Assembly (NCBI GenBank): GCA_910585735.1
Contig: CAJUEU010000002.1
Span: 1 to 30,496 of the forward strand
Direction of reading: 5' to 3'
DNA length: 30,496 bases
Origin: an uncultured Oscillospiraceae bacterium
Lineage (GTDB): Bacteria; Bacillota; Clostridia; Oscillospirales; Oscillospiraceae
Shown: positions 22,618 to 30,496 of the stretch, one piece after another
Layout of the letters: each line of letters starts with the position of its first letter
How positions within the stretch are numbered: position 1 is the first letter of the stretch
Program-made: the position numbers and the translations under genes
The notes under the pieces: generated by a model
The model's input: only the letters and a program-made list of their open reading frames with translations
Told to the model about the DNA's origin: nothing
Databases searched by the model: none

Positions 22618-23643
22618 TCAAAATTGTTCCAAAAACCGAATATCGTTTTCAAAAATAAGCCGCAGGTCGGAAATCTTAAACCGACGCATCGCGGTGCGCT
22701 CAAGCCCCATGCCAAAGGCCCAGCCCGACCACTCATTGGGGTCAATACCCGCCATCTCCAGCACCCGGGGATGGATCATACCGGCGCCAAGAATCTCGAT
22801 CCAGCCCTCGCCCTTACAGGTAGGACAGCCCGCGCCACCACACTTGTGGCATTGCACGTCCATCTCACAGGAGGGCTCGGTAAACGGGAAGTGGTGAGGG
22901 CGGAACCGGGTGATGGTCCCTTTACCAAAGAGTTGTTCAGCCAGTGTGTTCAAAGTACCCTTTAAGTCAGCCATGGTCACATTTTTGTCGATGACCATGC
23001 CCTCCACCTGGTGGAACATAGGGGAGTGGGTGGCGTCCACCTCGTCTTTACGATAGACCCGGCCGGGAGCAACGATTCGAATAGGCAACTCCATGGAGTC
23101 CATGGCCCGCACCTGCATGGGGGAGGTCTGGGAGCGGAGCATGACCCGCTCGTTGGTGTCAAAGTAGAAGGTATCGGACCAGTCTCTGGAGGGGTGGCCC
23201 TCCTCGGCATTGAGCCGGTCAAAGTTTAGCTCGGCCAGTTCAATTTCCGGGCCGTCCAATACGGTAAAGCCCATGCCAATAAAAATATCTTTGATCTCAT
23301 CCAGTGCAATGTACATGGGGTGCTTGTGTCCCAAGGAAGGTGTCTTGCCAGGGATAGTTACATCCACAGCCTCCAGCTTGAGTTTGGCTGCCATGGCGGC
23401 AGTCTCCAGCTTTTCTGCCTGAGCCTCAAGAGCGGATTCTAAATTGGCCTTTACCTCATTGACAAGCTGTCCCATTTTTGGACGCTCCTCCGCCGAGAGC
23501 CCACCCATCTGCTTCAAAAGGCCGGTGAGCTCACCTTTTTTGCCAAGATACTTGACCCGTAGTTCCTCCAGTGCCGCCGAATCCTTCGCCGCCTCCAGGG
23601 CGGACAGTGCTTCGGCTTTGATTTTTGTCAGCTGTTCTTTCAT
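22618..23643 (-). CDS. pheS: Phenylalanyl-tRNA synthetase alpha subunit
   Basis: 341 residues from ATG 23643, with GAAAGGA about nine bases upstream. A TTG six codons earlier overlaps that ribosome site and is rejected. An N-terminal coiled coil (about 1-85) that binds tRNA(Phe) is followed by the class II core: HPMYIALDEIKDIF, motif 2 region FHQVEGMVIDK and motif 3 GWAFGMGLERTAM. A cysteine knuckle, CHKCGGAGCPTCKGEGW, sits before the WIEILGAGM stretch, as in other Firmicutes PheS. It charges tRNA(Phe) with phenylalanine. Confidence 0.97.
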   Translation of the reverse strand: MKEQLTKIKAEALSALEAAKDSAALEELRVKYLGKKGELTGLLKQMGGLSAEERPKMGQLVNEVKANLESALEAQAEKLETAAMAAKLKLEAVDVTIPGKTPSLGHKHPMYIALDEIKDIFIGMGFTVLDGPEIELAELNFDRLNAEEGHPSRDWSDTFYFDTNERVMLRSQTSPMQVRAMDSMELPIRIVAPGRVYRKDEVDATHSPMFHQVEGMVIDKNVTMADLKGTLNTLAEQLFGKGTITRFRPHHFPFTEPSCEMDVQCHKCGGAGCPTCKGEGWIEILGAGMIHPRVLEMAGIDPNEWSGWAFGMGLERTAMRRFKISDLRLIFENDIRFLEQF

Positions 23644-23678
23644 ATTTAATCGTCCTTTCAAAAATGGTTGAAATATAT

Positions 23679-24590
23679 TTACTGATTGTTACGAAACACA
23701 TCGGCAACTTCGGTAATGGAAATGTAGGCGGAAGGGTCCAGCGTGTGGACAATATCCTTCATCCGGCCAATTTGAAACCGGGTAACAACAAAATAAATCA
23801 TGGTCCTGGGGGAATTGGAAAAACCACCCCGTGCGTCCAGGCAGGTCATGCCCGATCCAAAGCACTCAGACAACGCGGTACAAATTTCATCAGGGTGGGT
23901 GGTAATGATGGTGGCAGCCTTAGAACGGTCAATTCCTTCTACGATGAAGTCTATGGTCTTCAGGGCAGCGGCATAGGTCACGATCGAATAGAGGGGAAGG
24001 ATCCAACTATGCAGAACGATGCCGCAGATGATATACAAAACCACATTATAGATCATTACAAAGGAGCCAACGGAGAGTCCCAACCTTTTTGCGAATATGA
24101 CCGCCATTACTTCAATTCCGTCAATAGCCCCGCCAAATCGGATGGTAAGGCCACTGCCAAGGCCGGAGATCAAACCGCCGAAGATGGCGCAAAGGAGGAG
24201 ATCTGTCCCAGCCAAAGGAGACGCCATGGTCACATCGACGGGAAGCACATCGGTAATAAGCCAAGCACCCAAGGAGTATATCCCGACCGCATACAAGGAG
24301 TATACCGAAAAGGCTGTGCCCTGCCTTTTCCAGCCGAAAAGAAACAACGGGATATTGAGTGTGACCAGAAATATGGATAAAGGGAGAAATTCTGGTGTAA
24401 CTTGAGCCAAAAGCATAGAGGTACCTGAGATACCACTGTCGTAAAGGTTGACCGGGTAAAGAAAAATAGTCACGCCAAAGGCGTTGATCGCACCGGCCAG
24501 AGTAAGGGTAAGAAAATTGCGCCAGCGGAGCCCCGGAAACTTAAGCGGAATGGTCAAATGGGCTTTTTCTTGGGAAGAAAAAATTTTCAT
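23679..24590 (-). CDS. YitT family membrane protein (DUF161 + DUF2179)
   Basis: 303 residues. Five to six membrane helices fill about 25-200, with the family motifs LAGAINAFGVTIFLYPVN and LISGLGSGLTIRFGGAIDG. A soluble C-terminal DUF2179 domain (about 215-300) includes TIITTHPDEI and the closing FVVTRFQIGRMKDIVHTLDP. The family is common in Firmicutes in several copies and its function is not established. AAAGGA lies before the ATG. The gene sits between a phenylalanine T-box and pheST, so its expression probably follows uncharged tRNA(Phe). That makes an amino-acid transport role conceivable but unproven. Confidence 0.9.
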   Translation of the reverse strand: MKIFSSQEKAHLTIPLKFPGLRWRNFLTLTLAGAINAFGVTIFLYPVNLYDSGISGTSMLLAQVTPEFLPLSIFLVTLNIPLFLFGWKRQGTAFSVYSLYAVGIYSLGAWLITDVLPVDVTMASPLAGTDLLLCAIFGGLISGLGSGLTIRFGGAIDGIEVMAVIFAKRLGLSVGSFVMIYNVVLYIICGIVLHSWILPLYSIVTYAAALKTIDFIVEGIDRSKAATIITTHPDEICTALSECFGSGMTCLDARGGFSNSPRTMIYFVVTRFQIGRMKDIVHTLDPSAYISITEVADVFRNNQ

Positions 24591-24605
24591 GAGGTCATCC
24601 TTTCT

Positions 24606-24855
24606 GAAAAATAAAAATGCCCTTCATCCCGATGCTCGGGACGAAAGGCATGCCTTCCGCGGTACCACCCGCATTTACACATTAACTGTGTACGCTCAAA
24701 ACCCTTCTATCGGTGGGCAGCCGTCCATGTCTCCATGGCCGCTCCGGGGCGAATCAAGCACGTTCTCCGGGAGCCCTTTCAGCCCAGTGAGGCTCCTCTC
24801 TTTGCGGAGAAGGGAGTGCTATTTTCCCTTTCCTTGCGTTTATCGTAGTCTATTT
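24606..24855 (-). promoter_or_regulatory. T-box leader, specifier TTC (phenylalanine)
   Basis: The minus strand carries the T-box sequence GGGTGGTACCGCGG (complement of 24657-24670), whose UGG(N) bulge reads the uncharged tRNA acceptor. The stem I apex lies around 24770-24800. A specifier-loop TTC (complement of 24751-24753) sits in a GATTCGCCCCGGAG context just before the linker to stem III. The 16-pair terminator at 24617-24651 with its T-tract can be replaced by an antiterminator. The Phe codon agrees with pheST downstream. Binding of uncharged tRNA(Phe) would allow transcription of yitT-pheS-pheT. Confidence 0.92.
24607..24651 (-). terminator. T-box terminator ahead of yitT
   Basis: Minus strand: 16 continuous pairs (24636-24651 with 24617-24632) over a GCA loop, then TTTTTATTTTT. 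Confidence 0.9.
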
Positions 24856-24881
24856 ATACCATACTCTTCGAGAAAAAGCAA
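24853..24881 (-). promoter_or_regulatory. Sigma-A promoter of the T-box operon
   Basis: Minus strand: TTGCTT (complement of 24876-24881), 17-base spacer, TATAAA (complement of 24853-24858). Confidence 0.75.
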
Positions 24882-24893
24882 GTGGTTTCCTTA

Positions 24894-24922
24894 TTGCGGG
24901 GGAAAACGGGCTATGTTATACT
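24894..24922 (+). promoter_or_regulatory. Promoter of nnrD and the lipoprotein gene
   Basis: TTGCGG (24894-24899), 17-base spacer, TATACT (24917-24922), divergent from and only 12 bases from the T-box promoter. Confidence 0.65.
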
Positions 24923-24959
24923 TAAAACCTCTAAGATCATCCTCGAAGGAGATGGTTGA

Positions 24960-25826
24960 ATGGAAAAGCAGGTCATGGCTTCGGAAATGATCCATTTGCC
25001 CCGGCGAAACAGAGAAGCACACAAGGGGGATTTTGGGAAAGTAGCCATAGTAGGTGGCTGTGTGGGATATTCCGGGGCGCCCATATTGGCGGCCCGGGCA
25101 GCAGTCCGCACAGGCGCTGGTTTGGTGTCGGTCCTGGTGCCAGAGCCGGTATGGCCAATTGCCGCATGTAAACTGGATTCTGCTATGCCATGGCCTTGCA
25201 CGGCAGAAGAGGATGGAAGCTTTTCTTTTTGTGGGAAAGAAGAGGTAAGTAAACAACTGAAGCTTACAGATGCTGTTCTGGTCGGCCCCGGATTAGGTCG
25301 GAGTGAGGGCGCCGCCAAGCTGGCACGTTTTTTGTGCCGAAGGCTTGGGGTTCCTCTGGTGCTGGACGCAGATGGCATAAACGCGCTGGAAGGACATATA
25401 GATTGCTTGGAGGAACGCCGGGACAGAGTGACCGTGCTTACCCCTCATGAGGGAGAGTTTATGCGGATCGGGGGCTATCAGGCGCATCCACACCGGGAAG
25501 AAGCAGCCCTTGCCTTTGCCAACACGCACAACTGTGTACTGGTGCTGAAGGGCCACAAAACACTGACCGCGTTTCCCGATGGAAGGCTGATCGAGAATCA
25601 GACCGGCAATCCAGGAATGGCAAAGGGTGGTTCTGGGGATGTACTGGCCGGAATGATCCTTTCTCTGCTGGGGCAAGGGTTCCCCCTGAAGCAAGCAGTG
25701 CCCTGGGCAGTATGCCTCCACGGAAAAGCTGGTGACCTGGCCGCGGAGGAACGAGGGGAATATGGCATGACGCCCATGGATCTGGTGGAACGGATCCCGG
25801 CGGTTATAAAGAACTGTGAAGAGTAA
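24960..25826 (+). CDS. nnrD: ADP-dependent (S)-NAD(P)H-hydrate dehydratase
   Basis: 288 residues; a ribokinase-like metabolite-repair enzyme that restores NADH and NADPH from their hydrated forms using ADP. The glycine-rich KVAIVGGCVGYSGAP start, AVLVGPGLGRS, the LTPHEGEFMR motif (160-169) and NPGMAKGGSGDVLAGM (217-232, with D227 as catalytic base) are all present. Unlike many bacterial forms it lacks the fused NnrE epimerase domain, so the epimerase must be encoded elsewhere. AAGGAG lies eight bases before the ATG. The lipoprotein gene follows after 12 bases. Confidence 0.95.
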   Translation: MEKQVMASEMIHLPRRNREAHKGDFGKVAIVGGCVGYSGAPILAARAAVRTGAGLVSVLVPEPVWPIAACKLDSAMPWPCTAEEDGSFSFCGKEEVSKQLKLTDAVLVGPGLGRSEGAAKLARFLCRRLGVPLVLDADGINALEGHIDCLEERRDRVTVLTPHEGEFMRIGGYQAHPHREEAALAFANTHNCVLVLKGHKTLTAFPDGRLIENQTGNPGMAKGGSGDVLAGMILSLLGQGFPLKQAVPWAVCLHGKAGDLAAEERGEYGMTPMDLVERIPAVIKNCEE

Positions 25827-25838
25827 GGAGGGAAAAGG

Positions 25839-26453
25839 GTGCGTAAACGGTTTTGCGCACTGATGATGATCCTGGCCCTGTCGTTGTCCGCCTGCGGGAG
25901 TACAGGGGGATACGAAGCGGAAAAACTGCTGCAAAAGGTTCGGGGCAGCTATTTGGAAATGTTGAGCTGTATGGGCAAGGGGGAGATCGTGGCGGACTAT
26001 GGGCAGAGGGTCTACCATTTTAGCATAGATTTTTCCTGGGAAAAGGATGGGGAAACGGTTCTCTGCTTAACGGCCCCCGAGAATGTGGCAGGAGCAACAG
26101 CACGGATCAAAAATGGGGAAACAGCCCTGGAGTTTGATGGTGTTATGATAGAGACAGGACCTCTGAACGAGGATGGACTGACCCCAATTGACGTGATCCC
26201 CGCACTCTTGCACAGCATCCAGGAAGGGTATATCTCGGAATGCGTTCAGGAGGAACAGGGGGAGGACCATACATTGCACATGATCTGCCGTGACCCGGAT
26301 AAAACACCGGGAAACGGAATCGAAACACAAATGTGGTTTGACCCAGAAAGCTTTTCCTTGCTTTGCGGTGAAATCAGTGTAGATGGCGTTACCATCATAC
26401 GATGCCAATTCAGCGAATTCAGTATAACCAAAGCATTAAGCGAAGAAGAATGA
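25839..26453 (+). CDS. LolA-fold-like lipoprotein, possible GerS/YdcC relative
   Basis: 204 residues from GTG 25839 after AAGGAGGG. A lipoprotein signal peptide ends at LSAC (residues 16-19), so C19 should be lipidated and the mature protein held on the outer face of the cytoplasmic membrane. The rest alternates short beta-like strands (GKGEIVADYG, HFSIDFSWEKDGE, ATARIKNGETALEF) in the style of LolA-type half-barrels. In Clostridia, GerS-type lipoproteins of similar size act with the amidase CwlD in spore cortex modification, and YdcC-like ones lie near nnr and alr genes. The match is by size, signal and context only. Confidence 0.75.
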   Translation: MRKRFCALMMILALSLSACGSTGGYEAEKLLQKVRGSYLEMLSCMGKGEIVADYGQRVYHFSIDFSWEKDGETVLCLTAPENVAGATARIKNGETALEFDGVMIETGPLNEDGLTPIDVIPALLHSIQEGYISECVQEEQGEDHTLHMICRDPDKTPGNGIETQMWFDPESFSLLCGEISVDGVTIIRCQFSEFSITKALSEEE

Positions 26454-26470
26454 TGCAAGAATGAAACTAC

Positions 26471-26520
26471 AGTAAAATCGGACAGACAGTGAAATGTTTC
26501 ACTGTCTGTCCGATTTTACT
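26471..26520. terminator. Perfect 24-base inverted repeat, bidirectional terminator
   Basis: Arms 26471-26494 and 26497-26520 are exact complements around a two-base centre. It lies between two converging genes and its 3' end forms part of the TAA of the S41 gene. Internal AAAATC/GATTTT ends serve as modest T-tracts in both directions. Confidence 0.85.
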
Positions 26521-28448
26521 TATACAGGAAGAATCCCGGAATAGGAGAGGAGTTCATAGAGTATATATGCGGCCTCATCCCTTGTGGCGAACTGTGTCGG
26601 GGAGATCGCATCCAGACTATCCCAAAGCATAGATCTTGGTGTCCCAAACAAGGTCGTCTGGCTATATGCTAGAAGCCAGGCGGAAGCTTGCGCCCAATCG
26701 GCATATGCGGAAAGAGCCTCCTCAGAACTCGGCGCGTCCTCCGGCATTTTTCCGGAAGCGTCATAAAAGCTCATGTTGAGAAACTTGGCCAGCCGTGCCA
26801 TCACTGTCATTAGCTGTTGGTGGGTCACAGGAGAGTTGGGCTCAAAATTTCCATCGCCTACGCCGTTGACCATACCCAGACTGGTCAAGGACAGGACCGC
26901 GGGGGAGAACCAATCCTCTTCGGAGACGTCAAGGTAAGGGCTTTTGATGCTGGCGGGCTTAAGATTGAGCGCCTGAGAAAGAAGCTGGCACAGCTCAGCC
27001 CGGGTCAAGCCGTCATTGGGACAGAATCTTCCGTCCTCCTTACCGTGGAGCATGCCGTAGGTCTTCAGGATGCTGAGGATGTCTGGATAGAGAGAGTCCG
27101 AGACATCTTTGAAGTCAGAAGCCTGGTAAGGAAGCTCGTATATTTCGCAAAACTCCCGGGCGGTGATGGGAACCTCCGAAAAATCATCATTTTTCAGATG
27201 GAGCTTTGTGTTCTGGGGCAACGCATGTATGAGGGCCTGGAAAAGGGGTTTATTTTCGTCGCTGAGGGCCGAATCCAGGTCCACGTACCAGCGCCAAGAA
27301 AGATCGATCCGAAGAGTAGCTTTCGCCTGGGCCTTTGGCGAAGAGCGAAGAAGCAAGGCTGCTCCAATGTCTTCAGGGGAAAGAAGAATGTGGGGCAGAA
27401 CACCGATCTGATCGGTGGTGTTACCGTTGGGAGAGAAGAAACGGTAAGATGTGATCTTGATGGCGTCTCCGTCCGGGAAATATTCCGGCATAGAGTCTTG
27501 GTCGGCTACGATCTGAGCCACCCCTTTGCCGTAGGTCCGAGTACCGACCACAATGCCGGAACGGTAGCTCTGGATCGCGGAGGCAAAAATTTCAGAAGCA
27601 CTGGCGGAATGCTGATCTACCAAAACGATGACCGGGTAGATGGTGAGCGGGTCTTCCTCATGGTAGTAAGCGCTATATGTGTTAGAGCCGTCACGCAAAA
27701 TGGACATATATCCTCTTCCTGTAAAGTATCCGGCACATTCGGTAGCGGCCTCGGCAGAGCCCCCCAGGTTGGAGCGGAGGTCCACCACCCAAAGGTCGGC
27801 CTGGTCCCCGTATGTTTCAAGGCCTTCCCGGAAATGCCCGGCGGTTTCGCTGCCAAAGGTGGTGCAGTTGATATATCCAATGTGGCCATCCAAAAGCTGG
27901 GTCGTGGTAGCGGCTACCACAACAAGGGATCGAACCAATTCTACCGCATGGGTATCGCCCTCCCGCCGGTATGTAATGGAGACGGAAGACCCCTCCTCGC
28001 CACGGATCCAGCTTGTTGCGGTATCCAAATCTACCTCTTCCAAGAGGTTTCCATCTACAGAAATGATACGGTCACCAGCCATCAGACCGCCTCGGGAGGC
28101 GGGAGAATCCTCCAAAACCTGCTCGATCAAAAGACCGTCCGGGCCAATCAGGTCGCCGTTGCGTGAAAAAACGACTCCAATACCAACCAGCTTGGAATCG
28201 GACATGCTGGCCAGAAAGATCTCATATTCCTCCGGGGTAAAATATTCAGTGTAGGGATCCCCCAAAGCCGCCACCATATCTTTCACTGTGGCAGCTTCCA
28301 GCGCGGTGGAAGGAACCTCATCAATGTATAGTAGCTCAAGGAGTTCGGCGGCCTGCTCGGTCGTGAGCGCCTGCGCAAGGGGAAGCACAGTCCAACAAAT
28401 GGCCAGAATAAAAGCGGTAAAGCGGTAAAAAAGCGAACGATGTTTCAT
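26520..28448 (-). CDS. S41 (CtpA/CtpB-like) serine protease with PDZ and SLH domains
   Basis: 642 residues. A signal peptide (about 1-28, cleavage near AQA-LT) is followed by an N-terminal helical part, a PDZ domain (about 84-170, GLLIEQVLEDSPASRGGL) and the S41 core. The catalytic serine is S283 in HSASASEIF and the lysine K308 in TYGKGVAQ, 25 residues apart as in the family. The C-terminal third carries three S-layer homology repeats (about 458-505, 515-565, 588-640; FKDVSDSLYPDI, YLDVSEEDWFSPAV, weaker third), which should bind secondary wall polymer. It is an exported, wall-anchored processing protease. AGGAGG precedes the ATG. Bacillus CtpB acts on SpoIVFA, but SLH anchoring argues for a surface role. 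Confidence 0.93.
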   Translation of the reverse strand: MKHRSLFYRFTAFILAICWTVLPLAQALTTEQAAELLELLYIDEVPSTALEAATVKDMVAALGDPYTEYFTPEEYEIFLASMSDSKLVGIGVVFSRNGDLIGPDGLLIEQVLEDSPASRGGLMAGDRIISVDGNLLEEVDLDTATSWIRGEEGSSVSITYRREGDTHAVELVRSLVVVAATTTQLLDGHIGYINCTTFGSETAGHFREGLETYGDQADLWVVDLRSNLGGSAEAATECAGYFTGRGYMSILRDGSNTYSAYYHEEDPLTIYPVIVLVDQHSASASEIFASAIQSYRSGIVVGTRTYGKGVAQIVADQDSMPEYFPDGDAIKITSYRFFSPNGNTTDQIGVLPHILLSPEDIGAALLLRSSPKAQAKATLRIDLSWRWYVDLDSALSDENKPLFQALIHALPQNTKLHLKNDDFSEVPITAREFCEIYELPYQASDFKDVSDSLYPDILSILKTYGMLHGKEDGRFCPNDGLTRAELCQLLSQALNLKPASIKSPYLDVSEEDWFSPAVLSLTSLGMVNGVGDGNFEPNSPVTHQQLMTVMARLAKFLNMSFYDASGKMPEDAPSSEEALSAYADWAQASAWLLAYSQTTLFGTPRSMLWDSLDAISPTQFATRDEAAYILYELLSYSGILPV

Positions 28449-28487
28449 ACCATGGAGACCTCCTGAGGGAAATCAAAGACATACTTG

Positions 28488-28516
28488 ATTATAAAGCAAA
28501 AAATTGAGGGGGACAA
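28488..28516 (-). promoter_or_regulatory. Sigma-A promoter of the S41 gene
   Basis: Minus strand: TTGTCC (complement of 28511-28516), 17-base spacer, TATAAT (complement of 28488-28493). Confidence 0.75.
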
Positions 28517-28552
28517 GCTTAAAAATTTTCATGTACGTTTCTTGGGGAACGG

Positions 28553-30496
28553 TCAAGGAACACCGCGGGGCATGGAGACGGTTACATCTCCCATCCAGTC
28601 GGTTCGGTAGATGGCACATCCGGCGGCTTTCAGCCGCGCCAGAGTTTCGTCTTCGGGATGACCGTAGGAATTGTAGCCAACCGAAATCACCGCCACCTTT
28701 GGCATGATAGCTTGAAGGAGCTCGGAAGAGGTGGAGGAAGCGGAACCGTGATGCCCCACGACAAGAAGCTCCACCTCAGGAAGCTGACGGTATTTCAGGA
28801 GTCGTTTTTCCATGTTTGTACTCATATCCCCAGTAATGAGTACATCAAAGCCTTTGCTGCTGCAAAGGACAGAAAGGCCTGACTCGTTGGAACTCCCTGC
28901 CCCCATGGGGATAATGACTTTTGCTTCTGCGGCGCCGAAGGAAACAACCATGTCATCCCGATAAAGGAATTCAACCTCGCAATTGTATCGGTGCGCAAGA
29001 GAAAGAAGACGGTCACGGAGCTCTTTATCAGGGTCTTCTTCAGACAGGATAAGACGACTCACAGGCAGCCGGGCCAGAAGCTCCGAAACGCCATTGGTGT
29101 GGTCGGAGTCGTAGTGGGTAAGGACCAAGGCATCCAATTCGGAAATTCCATAGGCCTGGATATGGTCGGCGGCAATATCTCCCGCATTGCCCTCGTTGCC
29201 GCCGCAGTCCACCAAAATGGCTTTTCCCTCAGACAAGAGCAGCGTAGAGCTTCCCTGGCCAACGTCCAGAATGGTGGCGCTCAAAGAGGCCTGAGTCGCT
29301 TGATAGGAGGGCAGAAGCTGAGCCGCGAGAAGGGAGACAGAAAGAACGCCAAGAGGGATGAGAGGTCTTACTTTCCCGCGAGAAAAAAGCCAGAGAAGCA
29401 GAACGCCGTAAGCGGTAAGAAAGCAAACTAAAGCATAGCCGGAAAAGAGGGACAAGGTGGCAAAGGGCCAATGGGAAATGCTCTGCGCAATGAAGATCAC
29501 CCACCGGGCGGGCCAGGCGGCAAGCCATCCGAGAAAAGAGCCCAGGGGAGGAAATACCATTCCGATGGTGGCGGCAATCAAACCTACAAAGAACGTGGCA
29601 GAAACAGCCCAGAGGGTAAGCAGATTGGTAAGCGGCCCGGCCAAAGATACGCTGTGAAAATGGATGGCGCTTAGGGGTGTAGAGAACAGGAGAGCGCCCA
29701 GTGTGGTGGCCAGTGTACCGGATAGGAAATAGCACAGCCTGTAAAGAAGCGTTCCGGGAAAGCTCTTCCACCTGGGGAGATTTTTCATCCATTTGGTATG
29801 CAATGGGCCGGAGACAAGATAAATTCCGGCCACAGAGCCAAAGGAAAGCTGAAGGCTGACGCTGGAGGCTGAAAAGGGGCAAAAGAGCAGCAGGAGCATC
29901 AGAACAAAGGCCAGCGAGGTCGGCTTGTCGTTTTCCCGTCTTAGAAGGGACGCCGCCAGCAGGACACTGGACATTATGGCGGCCCGGAGGGCAGACGGAG
30001 AATTGCCCGTCGCCGCGGCAAAGAAAAAGAGAAGAGGAATCATAACAATGGCAGAGAGTTTGCCACGCTTGCCCAGCAGTGTGAAGACCAGGCCGGATAA
30101 AAAGCTGAGATGGAGGCCGGATACAGCCACAACATGAGCAATACCGCTTCTTCGGAATGCGGCATAGAGACCGTCGGGCAGGGTACTTTTGTCCCCGGTA
30201 AGAAGGGAAACAAGAAAGCCGGATACGTCCGAGGGGACGAACTGAAAAATGATGCTTTTTATGTGGTTGGATACATACTGGGGCAAAAACCGAATGGAAA
30301 TGGATTGAGGCCGCTGGAGAAGAGAAACCTTTTCGGTCACGCTTCCTGAGAGGTAAATTCCTCTGGACTGGTCATAGTCATAGGTTTCTCCATGCCGAAG
30401 ATCAGAGCGAGAGAGTCTGACCCTTGCGGAAATCAAGTCACCGGGGCGAAGCTCCAGAGCATCTTCACCAGCATACAGGGACACGAGCGGTTCAGA
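28553..30496 (-). CDS. comEC: ComEC/Rec2 DNA uptake channel protein, N-terminus beyond window
   Basis: At least 647 residues; the frame is open to the window edge, so the start is missing (a GTG at 30484 is internal). The OB-like start LRPGDLISARVRL is followed by the Competence domain with many helices and the HVVAVSGLHLSFLSGL motif, and then a C-terminal metallo-beta-lactamase domain (DVGQGSS, VDCGG, LTHYDSDHTNG, ITGDMS, VGHHGS) with its metal ligands intact. ComEC carries single-stranded DNA across the membrane during transformation, and the hydrolase domain may degrade the other strand. Its stop lies 37 bases before the S41 promoter. Confidence 0.95.
   Translation of the reverse strand, partial: SEPLVSLYAGEDALELRPGDLISARVRLSRSDLRHGETYDYDQSRGIYLSGSVTEKVSLLQRPQSISIRFLPQYVSNHIKSIIFQFVPSDVSGFLVSLLTGDKSTLPDGLYAAFRRSGIAHVVAVSGLHLSFLSGLVFTLLGKRGKLSAIVMIPLLFFFAAATGNSPSALRAAIMSSVLLAASLLRRENDKPTSLAFVLMLLLLFCPFSASSVSLQLSFGSVAGIYLVSGPLHTKWMKNLPRWKSFPGTLLYRLCYFLSGTLATTLGALLFSTPLSAIHFHSVSLAGPLTNLLTLWAVSATFFVGLIAATIGMVFPPLGSFLGWLAAWPARWVIFIAQSISHWPFATLSLFSGYALVCFLTAYGVLLLWLFSRGKVRPLIPLGVLSVSLLAAQLLPSYQATQASLSATILDVGQGSSTLLLSEGKAILVDCGGNEGNAGDIAADHIQAYGISELDALVLTHYDSDHTNGVSELLARLPVSRLILSEEDPDKELRDRLLSLAHRYNCEVEFLYRDDMVVSFGAAEAKVIIPMGAGSSNESGLSVLCSSKGFDVLITGDMSTNMEKRLLKYRQLPEVELLVVGHHGSASSTSSELLQAIMPKVAVISVGYNSYGHPEDETLARLKAAGCAIYRTDWMGDVTVSMPRGVP

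Noticed and set aside
26817..28166. Open frame of 449 codons on the plus strand opposite the S41 gene
   Set aside because: Shadow of a clear protease gene with signal peptide, catalytic residues and SLH repeats; no ribosome site or family motif of its own.
1..30496. CRISPR arrays, insertion sequences, prophage genes, toxin-antitoxin or defence genes
   Set aside because: No regularly spaced repeats, transposase or integrase motifs, or known defence proteins were found on either strand.

Overview
The window reads as an ordinary, gene-dense chromosomal segment of a spore-forming low-to-mid-GC Firmicute. It is most likely a member of class Clostridia in the Oscillospiraceae (Flavonifractor-like) range. 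This is inferred from a SpoIVFB-type intramembrane protease, an rplS-rbgA-rnhB-yraN cluster, a T-box leader, an IreB/UPF0297 gene beside DUF1292 and tcdA, SLH domains, a trigger factor with a lysine/alanine-rich tail, and strong AGGAGG ribosome sites. No phage, IS element, CRISPR array or recognisable defence system is visible.

Layout. 1-54: the 5' part of a tRNA-Pro(CGG) on the minus strand. 248-1845: an M23/M50 membrane protease pair resembling SpoIVFA/SpoIVFB. 1836-4273: promoter and leader of rplS, then rbgA, rnhB and yraN. 4287-7429: an M19 dipeptidase overlapping threonine synthase, then a metallophosphoesterase. 7571-11694: a protein-quality-control block of tig, clpP, clpX and engB, with two long hairpins lacking U-tracts on either side of clpX. 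11738-13100: a GT2/GtrA pair for polyprenyl-phosphate-linked sugar handling. 13171-14657 (minus): tcdA followed by a TSUP transporter split into two 120-residue halves. 14723-17143 (minus): a PrsA-like foldase with two parvulin repeats, a structured stand-alone RNA (best guess 6S RNA) and a DUF1292 gene. 17298-17374 (plus): tRNA-Arg(CCG). 17522-18742 (minus): pepT, divergent from a lysophospholipase-like hydrolase (18864-19778). 19848-24853 (minus): a phenylalanine T-box leader followed by yitT, pheS and pheT, then ireB with its own promoter. 24960-26453 (plus): nnrD and a LolA/GerS-like lipoprotein. 26520-30496 (minus): an S41 protease with SLH repeats and a partial comEC.

How the genes fit together. 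Most are housekeeping genes: translation (rplS, rbgA, engB, pheST, tRNAs, tcdA), proteolysis and folding (tig, clpPX, PrsA-like, S41), and metabolite repair (nnrD). A few point to sporulation (M23/M50 pair, possible GerS-like lipoprotein, S41-PDZ protease).

The points most worth a second look are regulatory: a perfect hairpin that hides the ribosome site and start of the split TSUP transporter while its other arm carries the tcdA stop codon; the Phe T-box whose first downstream gene is yitT rather than pheS; the probable 6S RNA; and the clpX-flanking hairpins. I did not see a wholly new system.
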